This document shows, in pieces, positions 47,605 through 60,712 of a stretch of 64,000 nucleotides of DNA. The translations under genes were made by a program, and so were the position numbers. The first letter of the stretch is position 1, and each line of letters starts with the position of its first letter. The notes under the pieces were generated by a model that saw only the letters and a list, made by a program, of their open reading frames with translations, was not told where the DNA came from and did not search any database. This DNA is from Doris montereyensis (lineage: Eukaryota; Mollusca; Gastropoda; Nudibranchia; Dorididae): the NCBI GenBank assembly GCA_037039925.1, contig JAXRKP010000167.1:253349-317348 (forward strand). Reading direction: 5' to 3'.

Positions 47605-48432
47605 GTGAAACTTGGACTGTGGAGAGGTTATAATGTTGCAGTAAGTTTCCTGAGAGACGAGAGTTTCATTAATGATTTTCTCTTCAATATACAAATGCTG
47701 AAGATGTTCAATACAGACAAAGGGGATGTCTCAGATCACATGATTCAATTGATAGGTTATTGCAGCAAATCTCAGCACATAGTAATCACAGAGTATCATC
47801 CTTTAGGTTCAGCAGAAGGAGTGAAGGACATTTTAAAGAAAGATCTTCCTCTATATAATACTCTTTCAACACGATTTTCCTTTTGCTTAGATTTTGTACG
47901 CATCATTGCAATGCTCCATAATCATGATAATGGTAAGCGTGTTCTCTGTGATGCTAATGATCCCAAGAAGACTCTCAGTCAGTTTCTTGTGTCAACTGAA
48001 CTGCATTTGTTGCTGAATGATATGGACGCTCTTCCTGTTGTGAATGAAGCTGAGGGAATATTCATCAAATGCGGTCACAGGGAGCTCTATGGAGATTTTG
48101 TAGCACCTGAACAAATGTGGCCCAATGAGGATTTGCCTTTCAATGACAGTGCAATGCCAGGTTACACTGAAAGCATTGATATCTGGAAAATTCCTGATAT
48201 CTTTAATTACCTACTATATGATATGATGGGTTCAAGCAAAGTGAAACTGCATTTGTTTAATGTTCATGCAAAGTGTAAGAATTCATCACCTGATTTGAGA
48301 CCTTCTGCTATGGAAGTTCTTCATGAATATGAACAATGTTTCAAAACATATGGCTATGATAGTAAATTAAAACAAAGGAACTCTAACATATTTCTAATTT
48401 CTCTATTTCTTTATTTGACTGAAACTGCTTAA
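47605..48432 (+). CDS. POMK: Protein O-mannose kinase, exon 3: kinase domain
   Basis: After CCAACAG the frame continues VKLGLWRGYNVAVSFL and runs 275 residues to TAA. POMK marks in order: VIQ-type core then ITEYHPLGSAEG (hinge); RVLCDANDPKKTLSQFL (stands in for the HRD catalytic loop); LLLNDMDALPVV (stands in for DFG); KCGHRELYGDFVAPEQMWP; SIDIWKIPDIFNYLL. Total length is about 379 residues, against 350 in human. POMK phosphorylates the 6-position of O-mannose in the core M3 glycan of alpha-dystroglycan in the ER lumen, needed for laminin-binding matriglycan. The last 25 residues after the kinase core are not recognised. Confidence 0.93.
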   Translation: MKLGLWRGYNVAVSFLRDESFINDFLFNIQMLKMFNTDKGDVSDHMIQLIGYCSKSQHIVITEYHPLGSAEGVKDILKKDLPLYNTLSTRFSFCLDFVRIIAMLHNHDNGKRVLCDANDPKKTLSQFLVSTELHLLLNDMDALPVVNEAEGIFIKCGHRELYGDFVAPEQMWPNEDLPFNDSAMPGYTESIDIWKIPDIFNYLLYDMMGSSKVKLHLFNVHAKCKNSSPDLRPSAMEVLHEYEQCFKTYGYDSKLKQRNSNIFLISLFLYLTETA

Positions 48433-50689
48433 AAGTAATTACTTTCATATGATTTTTGCAAACTCTGAAACATTAAATGGTTGTTTACTACATATGAGCT
48501 GAGTGAGAGCTAAGCTGAGACTGATGTATGAGACTGTGTCAAGTAAATTAATGCAAACCCTTTTGTGTTCATATGCAAGTTTAAGATGATATTGTTGATA
48601 ATATTTTCATTGGGAGCATGATGATTGGGAGAGTGCAGCCTACAAAGCAAAGTGATTTTTTAATGTGATGTCTTTGAATGTATAGAATACTCACTTTTGT
48701 CATTTTCTTTTCTTCATGTACTCATTAAGAATTCCTGGATGGAGCATGCATAAGAGTGTTATTCCCTTTTTTCCTTTTGCATATAAATTTAGAAACACTA
48801 GGAATGAAAATACTGAAAGGAGGCACTCAGGAAATTTTATTGCCCAATATAATTAATGGTTGAATATCATTGATTGTTGATGTCATATTACATTTTTTAT
48901 AACATTGTTTGACAACGGCTTTTGAAAAACTCTTGTTTGACAGCGACTTTTGAAAATTCTTGCTCCCAACAGCTCCTATATCTAATGGTTTAAAAACATG
49001 AATCTAATGGTTCAAATCTGATGAGTACGCCTTATTGTCACGTGAAAAGGAGGTACTCTGATTCTAAATGGTAAATACGGTCTATAACAAAGGTTTTCTA
49101 TGCTTGAAGGTTGGAAAGAGGAATGTTTACCTTTTTGAGGGGTTTTTCAAGCACTTTCAGTGAATGAGACAGTGAAAGCATGATTTCTTCTCATCGTCGT
49201 TGTACAAAGTGCCAAATCTGTCAAACACAATGAATATTCTCACTTTTTTCACTGTATTTCATTGAATAATATATTAGACTATAAATAAATATGGAAATAC
49301 AAGATTTTTCAGCATTTATATTTTTTTCTAGCAAGGTGAGTGTAAAATTTTGCTAATTTTTTAAAAGTTTTGTTTTGTTTTGAATCTTCTGATAGTTTAC
49401 AAAAAGCAGCATTTACACAAATGACACAAAAGTACATTCATTTCCAAACAAAATGAGATGCAACATGTTATGGTTTTTGGAAGATATTTTACTTAGAAAT
49501 TGGCCTTTCAAATATGCATGTGAGCAAATTTCTCAGGCTATGTAAAATGTCTGTGTCCATTGATGGAATTCAAGTGTGGACACAAAGAGTTAAAAGAGTA
49601 CTAGAAATATGGAGACTTGACACATCTCAAGGACTAGATAAATATAATATAAAGATTTGAAGAGAGTCAGGGGTGAAAGACTGCCAACACCACCTTTTTT
49701 TAACATCAAGGTGATCCATCAAACTTTTTAAAACTCAGCTGGTTTTCATTTCAAGCAATCACTGCATATTTATGGTTTTCATATGCAAAGTTATCAAATC
49801 GATACTTGCAGATTTTTTGAAAATGTCAAATTGATTTGCAGACCAAAGTAGGCTTGCTTACTTTCACCCATGCCAACCTACAATTTAAAAATCTTTTTTT
49901 ATATAATTTTTATAATTTCTGGGCACTTATACATTTGCTGGATTCATGTCGTATTAAAGTTTTAAAAATTTGAAGCTCTGAGGGATTACAGATCAATTAT
50001 AGCATTTAATCACCTTGTGCTAAGCTGTGCTAACATTTTGATTGGATGAAGATATGTACAGTTTCTTTGTCGTCTTGTGGCTGAAGAAGAACGAATCTGT
50101 TTGAAATGTCTCCGTCCCTGTCCCTGTCTTGTGCCAGGAAAGGGTAGTTCTATATCTTCCATTCCGTCTTGCCCTATTTATTTTTTCATGTATGTCTTCC
50201 CTTCAGTTTTATCGAATTCACTGCCAATAAAAAATAATAGCTGTTAGCATCCTTGTTAATGCAGATACAGCTTACATTTGATGAATTATTGATTGAAGTG
50301 AAATATATATGCATTATGAATGTGTTATGCCTTGTCATGTTGAAACAGCTACTCTGTTATTTGAGAATAAACTATTTTCAATGATTGTTTTTAATTGTCG
50401 TCTTTGGATTATCACACTTCATGTTAATCTTTACTTTTTATACCAAATTTGCTCAAAGTCTAATCAGATTGACAGGAAGGGCTGTTCCATTTTTTGAGAG
50501 CACCAGAAAAGAAAAGGACAAAAGAAAAACAAAGAAAAAAGCAGAACAATTTGTACAATCAAAATTAACTAGGTTATTTCCCTTTGAATGTAAATTATGG
50601 TTATAAAAATACACCTTTGACTTTATCAATATTTTTAAGGGTATTATTTCTTGTGAAGGACCTCTTTATGTCTTTCCTCATTTCACTTT
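48433..50689. other. POMK 3' UTR and downstream intergenic
   Basis: No further gene seen. AATAAA-type signals occur near 49285 and 50227; I cannot tell which, if any, ends the POMK mRNA. Confidence 0.4.
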
Positions 50690-52546
50690 TCTTATAGCTG
50701 TTTGAAGTTCTTCCATTGAGATATCTACATCTTCAGCTGTCTCAACTCCATTACTTGTTACTCTTAATAATTGATCTGTACTCCTTGTTTCATATGTTCT
50801 GGAGGGATTATGTAATTGTTGAAAATACTTTCTCCACGTTTCCATGATTTCACTGTCTCCTTTCATTATTTCTCCTTTGACGTTCTTAATTTGTCGTATT
50901 GGGCATGTTTTGCTCTTCATTGCTTCCCAGAAAGCTTTTGATTTCCTTGATAGCTTTCTTAAAGTCTTTGTCCAAACTCTTCCCACTGTTCCTGTTTTGC
51001 TTTCCTAACTTCCTCTTTTGCGATAGTTCTTTTACTCACATAATCTATCCTATCCTCTGGTCTCTTTGTTGGCAAGTATTTCTTCCAGGCATCTTTCTTT
51101 TCTTTGATGTTAGTCTTGACATTCTCATTCCACCATGCTGTCCTTTTCCCATCTCCTTTAATTTGTTTCCTACCACAGACCTCTTCAGTACAACTGAGGA
51201 GTGTTTCTTTATATATTTGCCACTTTTCTTCTATTGTGCTTTCCTTCAGATCCATCGGCCTTTCACAGATAGATCTTTTGTCCTGGATTGGTACATCTGT
51301 TTTAACATTGGTTTATTTAGTTTTTCTATTTTGAGTTTAGTAGCTTTCTTCTCTTTCCTTTCCTGTTTGTTTTCTTCAGTTAATAATCTAATTTTGGCTA
51401 TCACTAGGTGATGATCACTAAATATTTCAGCTCCTCTGCTTACTCTAGCATCCATTGTACTGTAAAAAGGGAGCTGCTAACTATTATGTAGTCTATGATT
51501 GGCTTTTCACATATGTCTTCATTTACTCTTGTATATTTGTGGATATCTTTATGAGGAAAAAAATGTGTTAGCTATTTTCATGTTATTCTTTAGGCAAAAA
51601 TCTATTAGTCTCTCTCCATTTGGAGAAGTTGTTGTCTCTCCTTCTTTACCTATTACTCCTCCTGATGTTTCTACATTGTTGCCTACTCTAGCATTTAAAT
51701 CTCCTAAAACCATAATTCCTGTTTGGGTTTAAGATTCTCTGCAGCTATTTGTAAATCATTTTCGAAGATATCTTTTTCTTCTTTGGTGGCATCTTCGTTT
51801 GGTCCATAAGCTATTAATAATTTAATTTCTTTTCCTTTTAGTTTAATATTTACCTCTAATAGCCGTGGGCTTACAAATTTTCGAACTTTCTAGTAGCATT
51901 TCTTGCCTTTTATGCATTAGGAGGCCTACTCCTGCTCTAGCTCTATCTTAGACATCTACTCCTGAGAAGATTAAAGTATGATGTGGTCCTATATTTTCTA
52001 TTCCTTGTCCTTTTTCTTTGTTTCTGTAATAGCCAAAATGTCTACTTTGAATTTTTCCCTTTCTTCAACTAATTCTAACTCCTTTCCATTAATTGCCCTA
52101 ACATTCCAAGTTCCAAAAATCTCAGTCCATGTTCTTCTCCAGAGTCGTCTTCGAAAGTTCAAGCCGGGTATATCATTGTATGTATTACTTTGAATCAGGT
52201 TGTTTTGGATAAACAGGGGTTATCCCACTGTACCCTTGGTAGATAGTGGGGCTGCCACCTTGAGGCCCCCACCGGGCTTTGTTATTTTCTGTCACGTCCG
52301 GGTTAACTCCCTTAGCCTTTAGTCATTCAAGACCAGCCTGCAAGGCAGCAGGTTGTTATTTTCTGTCAGGGTTAACTCCCTTAGCCTTTGGTCAGTCAAG
52401 ACCGGCCTGCAAGGCAGCAGGTTGTTTTCTTTCAGGGTTAACTCCTTAGCCTTTGGTCATGCAAGACCTGCCTACAAGGCAGCAGGAGACTTGTGGAGAA
52501 CCGGATCATCTACTCCCCGTACAGGTGCTTACCTGTCCACTGCCCG
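50690..52546 (-). mobile_element. LINE family A copy 4: 5' UTR and endonuclease part
   Basis: On the minus strand it starts with CCGGGCAGTGGACAGGTAAG near 52546, runs through three tandem units of about 64 bp (52283-52490), the endonuclease domain and the linker, and stops at the first RT block (AIRKVK, 50690). The RT half is missing, unusual for a LINE, and suggests a later deletion. Confidence 0.8.
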
Positions 52547-53159
52547 GATTTTGCTTTTGTATTTGATTTATTTGGAGATCCCCCCCCCCCCCATGATGCA
52601 AACAATGTAGTAATGTACAATGGGTTGGTGGAAGGGGGTGAGGGTGGGGGAGATGAAATTCTTTCAAATTCTGACACGCTGTTCACACCAGTGCACGTAT
52701 TTATCCTTCATTTGCGCTGTGTGTTTTCCACTCTCACTCTCATTCTTCATAGGGCCCTTTGCTGTTGTTATTAGTGTTATCCTACTCAAATCACCTAACT
52801 CTTTTTAACTACTCAAACATTAACGCACATACATTCAAACACAAGTGTGAATCCACCCCAATCACACACACACACACACACACACACCCACCTATGTTTC
52901 GGTCATTGCATCAATTTGCGGAACAAATTAAAACTTAACTAGAAACAAATCTGTGTTAATGCGATTAAGGAAGAACTGGAAATAATCCATTGTGGTTGAA
53001 TCAATAAGTTGAGCCAAGTCGAATGCATTCTGTAATTATTACTGTTCATATTACATTTACGCACACGAAGACACAGCCACACACACATACACACACGAAG
53101 ACACAACACATACATACACACACACACACACACGTATAATATACATTGTAGTCCGTAAA

Positions 53160-53432
53160 GTACCTGCAATGCCATTACGGCTCATGGACACCGGAGCTTA
53201 TCCCGGCTACTATTAGTACTATCACCTCCTGGACAGGATGCTAGTCTGTCGCAGTTTTACTCACTCACAAGCTAGTGCAATGTACCCATTTAAATCGGAA
53301 TCAAATAGGGAAATGCGTGTTCAGCGTTCTCTCAAGAATCACAACATCGGAACTAGTTTTGCTAGGATTCGAACCCGGGACCTCATGATCTCAAGTCCAG
53401 CAGCCTAACCACTCGGCCACTGACGATATAGT
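53160..53432 (-). mobile_element. tRNA-derived SINE, family 1 copy 2
   Basis: On the minus strand a clear tRNA-like head: CAGTGGCCGAGTGGTTAGGC (A box TGGCCGAGTGG), GACTTGAGATCATGAGG, then GGGTTCGAATCCTAGCA (B box). The body continues as in the copy at 5625-5908. Much better kept than copy 1. Confidence 0.8.
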
Positions 53433-53845
53433 AGGCCTATTTGTATTACATGTATTATGTAAAATACGTTCAATATTAAAATTTGTATTTGGTATTCCAC
53501 ACATGAGCGATTATTTACCAACGTTACAACAATATTTATATTGCAGCATACTGGCGGATACCCATACAACATAATACATGTGTATGTAAACTATTATCAT
53601 TATTTACTGTTGTTGCTGTCATTGCTGCGATAATGGGGGAAGCAGCAGCAATTTCGATACTAGTAGTAGCAGTACAATGGACACAATTTATGCCCACATC
53701 CTTTCTGTCGACTCCTGTTTTGATTTGTCGGCATAATACATGTGTATTGTCAAGTCCCGTTTAATTTCTTTCTTTAAATTGGGACATTTTTTATTGGTTC
53801 ACCCGGTACATATATATATATTAATTTAATTATACAATATCTATC

Positions 53846-53958
<113 letters not shown>

Positions 53959-54391
53959 GAATATATATTGAGATGTTGCCCGTTGCCTGCAGATGCGGAA
54001 ACGTATGAGGTGTTAGTATGTGGGTGTATTCGTCACGATTGATTTTGACATATTGTGACTCAATGATGAAATAGGTCAACAATTACTTATGTAAATCCGT
54101 AAGTGAAAAGTATTGAAGAAGTTGGGTGTCGAAATAAGGGACGGGAATGGAAAAGGAGGTATGCTATTATATATACGAGTACCTTTTAATGCATTACAGT
54201 ATTATTATTTTTTCAGCTTTGACGGCCAATGTAAACCACTGTTATAGCCGATCTGACTGTTCAAATGCCTGCTACAAATATAAAGGAGCTTTCTTTCGAT
54301 GCAATTTAATGACATGGGACCTTTGGGTTTATTGAGTGCCTGCTACTGCTACAGCCAGATACCTGTTTTATCCTAAACGTTTATAAGTGTA

Positions 54392-54545
54392 GCGGGCGGA
54401 TGGAGAGTTCTGCTGGTAGGTTCTACTTCTTTCTTTTCATTTTTTGGTCATCTTGATGTTTCCTTTTAATTCACCCTGAAATCACCGCAAATGGTGGAAA
54501 TGAATAGGATAAATTTCAATGAAACAAAAGTTATAAGGGGGGAGT
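54392..54545 (+). repeat. Dispersed repeat family X, copy 4
   Basis: GCGGGCGGATGGAGAGTTCT, then CTGGTAGGTTCTACTTC and the end AAATTTCAATGAAACAAAAG; shared with 10296, 13530 and 15230. Confidence 0.5.
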
Positions 54546-54642
54546 ACTGTATAGCTCTAAAATATAAAAAAAAAAAAAGAGGTGTAGCTAGGATGTTCTT
54601 TTGCCTGATTGTTATACAGTGTATTACAAAATAATTTGCATG

Positions 54643-57600
54643 CATCTTTCTTTCTTTCTTTCTTTCTTTATCAGTTCCCACTCTGCCTTCGGATGTATGA
54701 GTTTAGCTACCCAGAATGACCTTTCTCCAGGCTACTCTGTCCTGACATTTACTGTTTCCTTCTGTGAAGGTTATTTTTATTTTTGCTTGAGTGCATCTTT
54801 TATCTTCGTCCCACTTTCTTCGAGGTTTACTTTTTTGGTCTTTTACCTTGGGTATATCATTGTACACTAACCTAGCTATGCTCTTTTACTTCATTCTGTT
54901 TACAAGCCCAAACCATCTCAGTGGATTTATTTCTATCTTAGTTTTCTTATAGTTGTGTTTCTAATGTGTCTCTTACTTTTAGTTTTCCCTACTATTCTTC
55001 TGATATATTTCATTTCAGCTGCCTGTACTCTATTGTATTCCCTAACGTATAAGTTCCATGTTTCACTGCCATAGAGGAGAGTAGGACAATACACTGTGTT
55101 GTATACTGCCATTTAGGTTTTTGTTGACAGTTCTTGTTTACCTACAAATACATTTCCTAGATGGGTTATATGTTATCATTGCCTTTTGGATTCTGTAGCT
55201 GATTTCTTCTCTTAGTTTTCCCTCTGAGTTAACCATTACTCCTAGCCCTAGGTAATTGTAGTTTGTAGTTTTAATTTGAACTTGTTCTTATTTCTCTCTG
55301 TCCAGTTTGAGGCTTTTGTGTTTTAACTTCCCTAGTTACTCGCATTGTTTTTGTTTTATTTACATTGACTTTCATTTCTCTTTCATTTAGTTCATTGTTC
55401 AGCATGCTGATGGCATGTTGGAGGTCACTTTCCGATTTTCCAAATAGAGCTAAATCATCGGCAAATGAAATCATTGATAGATTTACTCGTTTGAGTTTCC
55501 ACATACCTACATTCATTTTATTCATTTTTGATGATGTCTTTGCAACTGAATCCTTAAATGTGATAAACAAAAAGAGGGCTTAGAATACAACCCTGTCTGA
55601 CTCCTATATCTACTTCAAATTCTTCAGACAAGTTTCCAGCTAATCTCACTGCACATATCAGTTTATTGTAAAAATGTTTACTAGCCTCTATCAAAATTTG
55701 TTTTTCATTATGTTATTTTAAAGAATGACATAGTTTATCTCTCGTCACGGTGTCAAATCCCTTTCCTAAGTCAAAAGAACAGAGGTGTAAGTCAATATTT
55801 CTTTCAAGGAATTTTTCAATTCAAATATCTACATCTGGATTATTTGCTATTTTTACTGATTGATCTGTGTTCTGAAGGGATTATACAACATTGCTTAGAG
55901 CAATTTTCAAATTTTGTTGTCTTCCTTCAATATTCCTCCTCTGTTGTTCTTAAGGGGGGGGGAGGGGTGTTACCAGAAGTGATCTTTTTTTTGCTTTTGA
56001 GTTAAGGTTTTTGCTTTTAGTATGTACATGAGTAATTGTCAAAATACAGTCATCCTATATCATTGAAAAGTTTGTAGCGTCCTTGGTTGCCATAGAAACG
56101 GCCGCCATCTTGGATTTTGACTCATTTTTCAAAATCTGTCTTCTCCCTTAGTTATGAATAAAATCACTCAAAACCTGTGCATATCGTCTTTTCCATTCAT
56201 ATCTAAAGAGTGATGTCGGGTTTTTTCGATATTTGGATAGTTTTTTTCAATGAATTTTTGAAAATACCATATATCGTGATTGTACAAAAACGGCGTTTTT
56301 ATTACAAAAAATAATTTCTCAAAAAGCCAAAGGGTCCCTTGGGAACTCGCAGCTTTCACACGCTTTCGATGATGATGACAAGAGGAATACGTGTGCCAAA
56401 TATAATACAAATCGTTCGGTAAATGGCGGAGGAGATAGAATTTTAGTGTGAAAAAAAACATATTTCGAGAAAAATGCAAGTAAAGAAAACAACAGAAAAA
56501 AACACAAAACAACCGCTTTAGACGGATTTCCCTTGTTGTAGCAGCCCCTTACTCTTTCGACAGGCTCTGGCATTGTTACTTATGTAAATAGGATTATACA
56601 TTTAGGTTTAGATGTGCACTGTTGTGAAAACAAACGTCGCAATGACCAGTTTTTTGGGTTTTTTTCCTCTGTATCCTATGCTTGTGCGCGTGTTTACATA
56701 TACACTGACGCGCAACGCCTCTTATATCACACAGAGATGGGAGACGCACAGATCGTCGGTGTCGGCAAAACGAGGTCAAATTGTTTGTTGCCACATTTGG
56801 CGATTAACCGCCAATATACGGGTTTTTACTGCCATTTTCTCAGTCAGTGTTAGGGTAATTTACGTCAAACTTTTGATTGTTTTTACCTACCCTCGTCTAC
56901 AAAATATTTTGTAAAAAAAAAGTATACGTCATATGGACATTTTTCTGCCGTGAACTTGTACAAGTTGTAGATAAATGATCGTTCTACCCGAAAATGCAAA
57001 GAACAGAAAATCACCCTTTTGGTCCAAGACTCGCCAGGTGCCACCCCCCCCACTTAAATTGTCTAATTGAGCATGCTTTGGTCTTTCTCGTGCTTTTTTT
57101 TCTCATCAGAACACTTTTTGATTTCTTTGGTAGCTTTCTTGAAACCTTTGTCGAAACTCTTCCCACTGTTTATGTTTTGCTTTCCTCACGTGCTATTTGG
57201 CTATAATTCTTTTACTCACATATTTTTTATTCTATCTTCTGGCCTTTTCGTTTGAAAGTATTTTTTCTAGGTGTCCTTCTTTTATTTAATCTTAGTTTTG
57301 ACCTTCTCATTCATGCTGTTCATTTCCCATCTCATTTAATTTATTTCCCACCACAGACCTCTTCAGTACAACTAAGAAATGTTTCCTTAAACAGTTGCTA
57401 CTTCATACATCTGCCTTTCACTTCACTGATAAATCTTTTTGTTCTAGATAAGTATATATGTTTTTTCTATTGGTTTATTTAATTATTCTGTTATGAGTTA
57501 AGCACATTTCTTCTCTTTCCTTTTCTGTTTGTTTTCCTCAGTCAGTAATCTTATTTTTGCAATCGCTCTGTGATGATCGTTGAATATTTCAGCTCCTCTG

Positions 57601-57690
57601 TTAACTCTTGGATCTATTGTACTCTATAAAAGGGAACTGCTAACTATTATATAGTCTATGATTGACTTTTCGCTTTTGTCTGCATTCATC
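54643..57690 (-). mobile_element. LINE family A copy 5, interrupted by TTAA-type repeat D
   Basis: The 3' end with AAAG tail is at 54643-54668. The RT part reaches 55953 (minus-strand frame 55271-55570 holds ISFADDLALFGKSE, so the F-A-D-D box is intact). After repeat D (55954-57053) the linker and late endonuclease part resume at 57054 and fade near 57690. Frameshifts and stops show it is inactive. Confidence 0.8.
55954..57053 (+). mobile_element. TTAA-type repeat, copy D: complete 1,100-bp element
   Basis: Bounded by TTAA at 55950-55953 and 57054-57057. The uninterrupted LINE copy at 50888 reads GTTCTTAATTTGTC at this spot, so one TTAA became two: a target duplication of the piggyBac type. 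Ends are G-rich and inverted: GGGGGGGGGAGGGGTGTTACC on the left, GTGGGGGGGTGGCACC inverted on the right. No transposase frame, so non-autonomous. Confidence 0.8.
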
Positions 57691-59384
57691 ATGAAAGGGA
57701 AATAAAACAATAATTTAAAAAAAAAAAGTAAACAAGTTATGAATATGGTCATATGACTAGTCAAAGTTTCATGAAAACATTTCCACTTTATATTTAGGCC
57801 ACAGACCAGTTGTTCAAATGGTCAGTTGAGCCTCGATCCGGTTGAATCACTTGGCATATTCTCTTTTTCCATTTGAAATGTGTATCATCTTTGAGGGTTT
57901 AACAGGAAGATTGCTGTACAATGTATTAATAATGTAATTGTTTGTTTGCTTTTTCTTCTTCGTATTAGGCCTCTCCGCCTATTATAATACGGTATGCAGA
58001 AACATTCGATCATCAGGTGGTTGTCAGAATTTAGAAATAGAAATGAGTAACTTAAAATTATATTCGAACAATCTCTTTTTAAAATAGTAAATTGTCTTTA
58101 CACCCAAAATCACTACGTACTGACGGTAAAAGTGCATAACGAAATAATAAACAATAATAGAAAAAGAAAAAGAAATAATTGATAATATGTTGCAAAAGTC
58201 AATTGCCTGCTCCGTTAAAATCTCCATAATTATGCATACCAGTATCAATATATTTATTTGCATCAGCATTGAGTTCGTAACCATAATGCTATGGACGAAA
58301 GACAGTTCATTTAACAAATAACAATACATTGATTTATGCACGGAATCGTTGCATGTGAAATAAAACCTCTCGTAATGCATACTAGACTCAAACTACTTAT
58401 TTGCACCACTATTGATGATGAATACGTTACGTCATACATGCATTTCATTGTAATATAACAGTGCCTTTATTTCAGAATACATGTATGTACCTACAATCGT
58501 ATTCTCGCAAGTGGTTTCATCAACACACTACTGTGCTATATCCTATTTGTCTTGCCAACACTCACAAATGTTATCGAAAGGTATACGAAACAAACATAGA
58601 ATTGCATCACATTATTATTATCATAGAAAGAAATGTGTTCCCCAGCACCCGTGATGTCGATCGATGTTTCAGATGCTGACATCAACACGGGGAAATGAGC
58701 GAACAAGGTTTAGTAAGGAGTAGATGTAGTATTTCTTTAATTTTGTTTTTACTTTTACGTCTGGTGGTTCAGCCCAGCTGGATTGACTGACTTACCTTCC
58801 ATACACTTTGCTTCTTTGCGTCTTTACCTCTTGCATTTCCATCTTTGCTTGACATTTCAGCTGTGAACGAATTCTTGCCTGACGTCAGTAACCTTTCTTC
58901 AGCAACTCACTCAATTTCTTCAAATGACGACAGTTTACGTTTTCTTCATTTATCCCTTCCGTCCACACAAGTCATACACCTCAAAATATCTTATTTTTTC
59001 ATAAGAAAAAGGTAGAAAGAGAAAAGAAAAAACAAAAGCAAGATTTCGCTGGCATGCTGCTAGCTCAAAATTCCTACCTTCATGTGTGGGAGGGCACGTA
59101 CAGCTATTTGTATTTATAACTCACGGGTATTTTCTCATATTGAGGACGGCTTTCGTTTGGCACGCACTGTCGTTTTCAGTATTAAAAGATAACCCCTCCC
59201 CCCCAATCCCCCATAAGTGCAGGCTTACAGATTTACAACATATATCCCCCAGAAACCATTTCATTGAAGGGATCATTTAGTATAGCAATAAATAGCGATG
59301 CGAGTCAAATACGCGCTACGTGCCCGACACTGAAACTATTTATCGAGACTGTTCTAGTAACCCCCCCCCGCCCACTTCCTTATC
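57691..59384. other. Intergenic, no gene seen
   Basis: No exon, RNA or recognised repeat. The longest frame (58024-58380, minus) has no motif and AT-driven composition. Confidence 0.45.
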
Positions 59385-59590
59385 CAGGTACTGGTAGTTG
59401 GTCTCATCGGAGATGGACGATAAAAAAAGAGGTCCCGTGTGCAGATCACAACACTTTATGCACGTTAAAGATGTCTTAGTAGGCTACAGGGCAGTGTCTG
59501 GGCAAATATGTTACAAGCATCAACAAAAAACCCTACCAAAACCCCCGACATCGCCTTAGTTGTGGGTGTGGGTAAAAATCAAGTTCAAAC
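59385..59590 (+). mobile_element. SINE family 2, 3' part
   Basis: Contains GTGTGCAGATCACAACAC, TGCACGTTAAAGATGTC and ACCCTACCAAAACCCCCGA, as in the copy at 18165-18490. The tRNA-like head is missing. Confidence 0.65.
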
Positions 59591-59685
59591 TCATCATCGT
59601 TTCGCCTGTTTGTCTGTTATTCGATCTATCTGTCTGTCTGTTTATATATCTATCTGTATGTCTGTATCTATCATATGATGTGAAT

Positions 59686-59912
59686 ATGTATGTATGTATG
59701 TGTGTACATTTATGTATGTATGTATGTATGTATGAATGTATGTATGAATGTATGTATGTATGTATGTATGTATGTATGTATGTATGTATGTATGTATGTA
59801 TGTGTGTATGTATGTATGTATTTATGTATATATGTATATATGTATGTATGTATATATGTAGGTAGGTATATAGGTATGTATGTATGTATGTATATATGCA
59901 TGTATGTATGTT
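59686..59912. repeat. (TATG)n microsatellite
   Basis: Over 40 TATG units with scattered changes (TATA, GAAT, GTAG). Tyr/Val/Met/Cys frames across it are artefacts. Confidence 0.97.
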
Positions 59913-60712
59913 TTTAAAATCATCAAGACGCAATTCATTTATTGCTCCAATGCTCTTGAAATACGTATAACATATGTCAATATACGACTAAATAGATATA
60001 AATACAATTAGACAAACAGGTAGACAAACAGATAATCAGATTGACCTATAGATAAATTGTTACTAGTATATAGGTAGGTAGGTAGATATATAGACTTACA
60101 TATGATATATTATATATTATAATACATGTAAGTAAGTATATATATATATATATATGCATATAATATGATAGTTGAGGTAACTGTAGATACGGTAGACCAA
60201 GACAGTCCCAATATCTAGGTTTGAACTCATACACCCAACATGCTGGCAACTTTCAGAATATATGATATATTTATATATTTATATGCGTAATATATCTATA
60301 TCTATAACACTGAGTTGGGCGTTCTTTGTTCGCCAAAGGCTTTGTTGCCATATCACTAAGAGTAACCATATTTTGCATGCATGTTTGAAATGATCCCAAG
60401 ATGGTTTTCTTTAGAAGCCTTCTTCAACCAGAAGTTTTCGTTGTTTCTTCTCCGTTTTTGAGTAGACATTTCATTCACCTTGATCACCATTTTGAACAGG
60501 TTATAATGAAAAAGTTGGAATAGAACAGTTCACGCCTACCTGCATAACGTCGGTATCGAATATTTATCCGATCTAACAATCGTATTTGGTATCATGCGGG
60601 GTTTAACATGCGTGTATTATATAAAGCCGACTTTCTGTATCTTTGAGCGCTATAAACTCAGGTACCATTGCACCCACGATCACCATATTTCACATGTAGG
60701 TTTCAAATAGCC
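59913..60712. other. Intergenic, AT-rich, no gene seen
   Basis: Contains AT and ATAT runs at 60060-60160 and 60255-60310. Nothing else recognised. Confidence 0.5.

Noticed and set aside
53370..53432. Functional tRNA gene
   Set aside because: A and B boxes are good but the sequence continues into a SINE body shared with 5625-5908, and a full cloverleaf with acceptor stem is not seen.
59556..59933. His/Tyr/Ile-rich and Val/Cys/Met-rich frames
   Set aside because: Translation of a TATG microsatellite on either strand.
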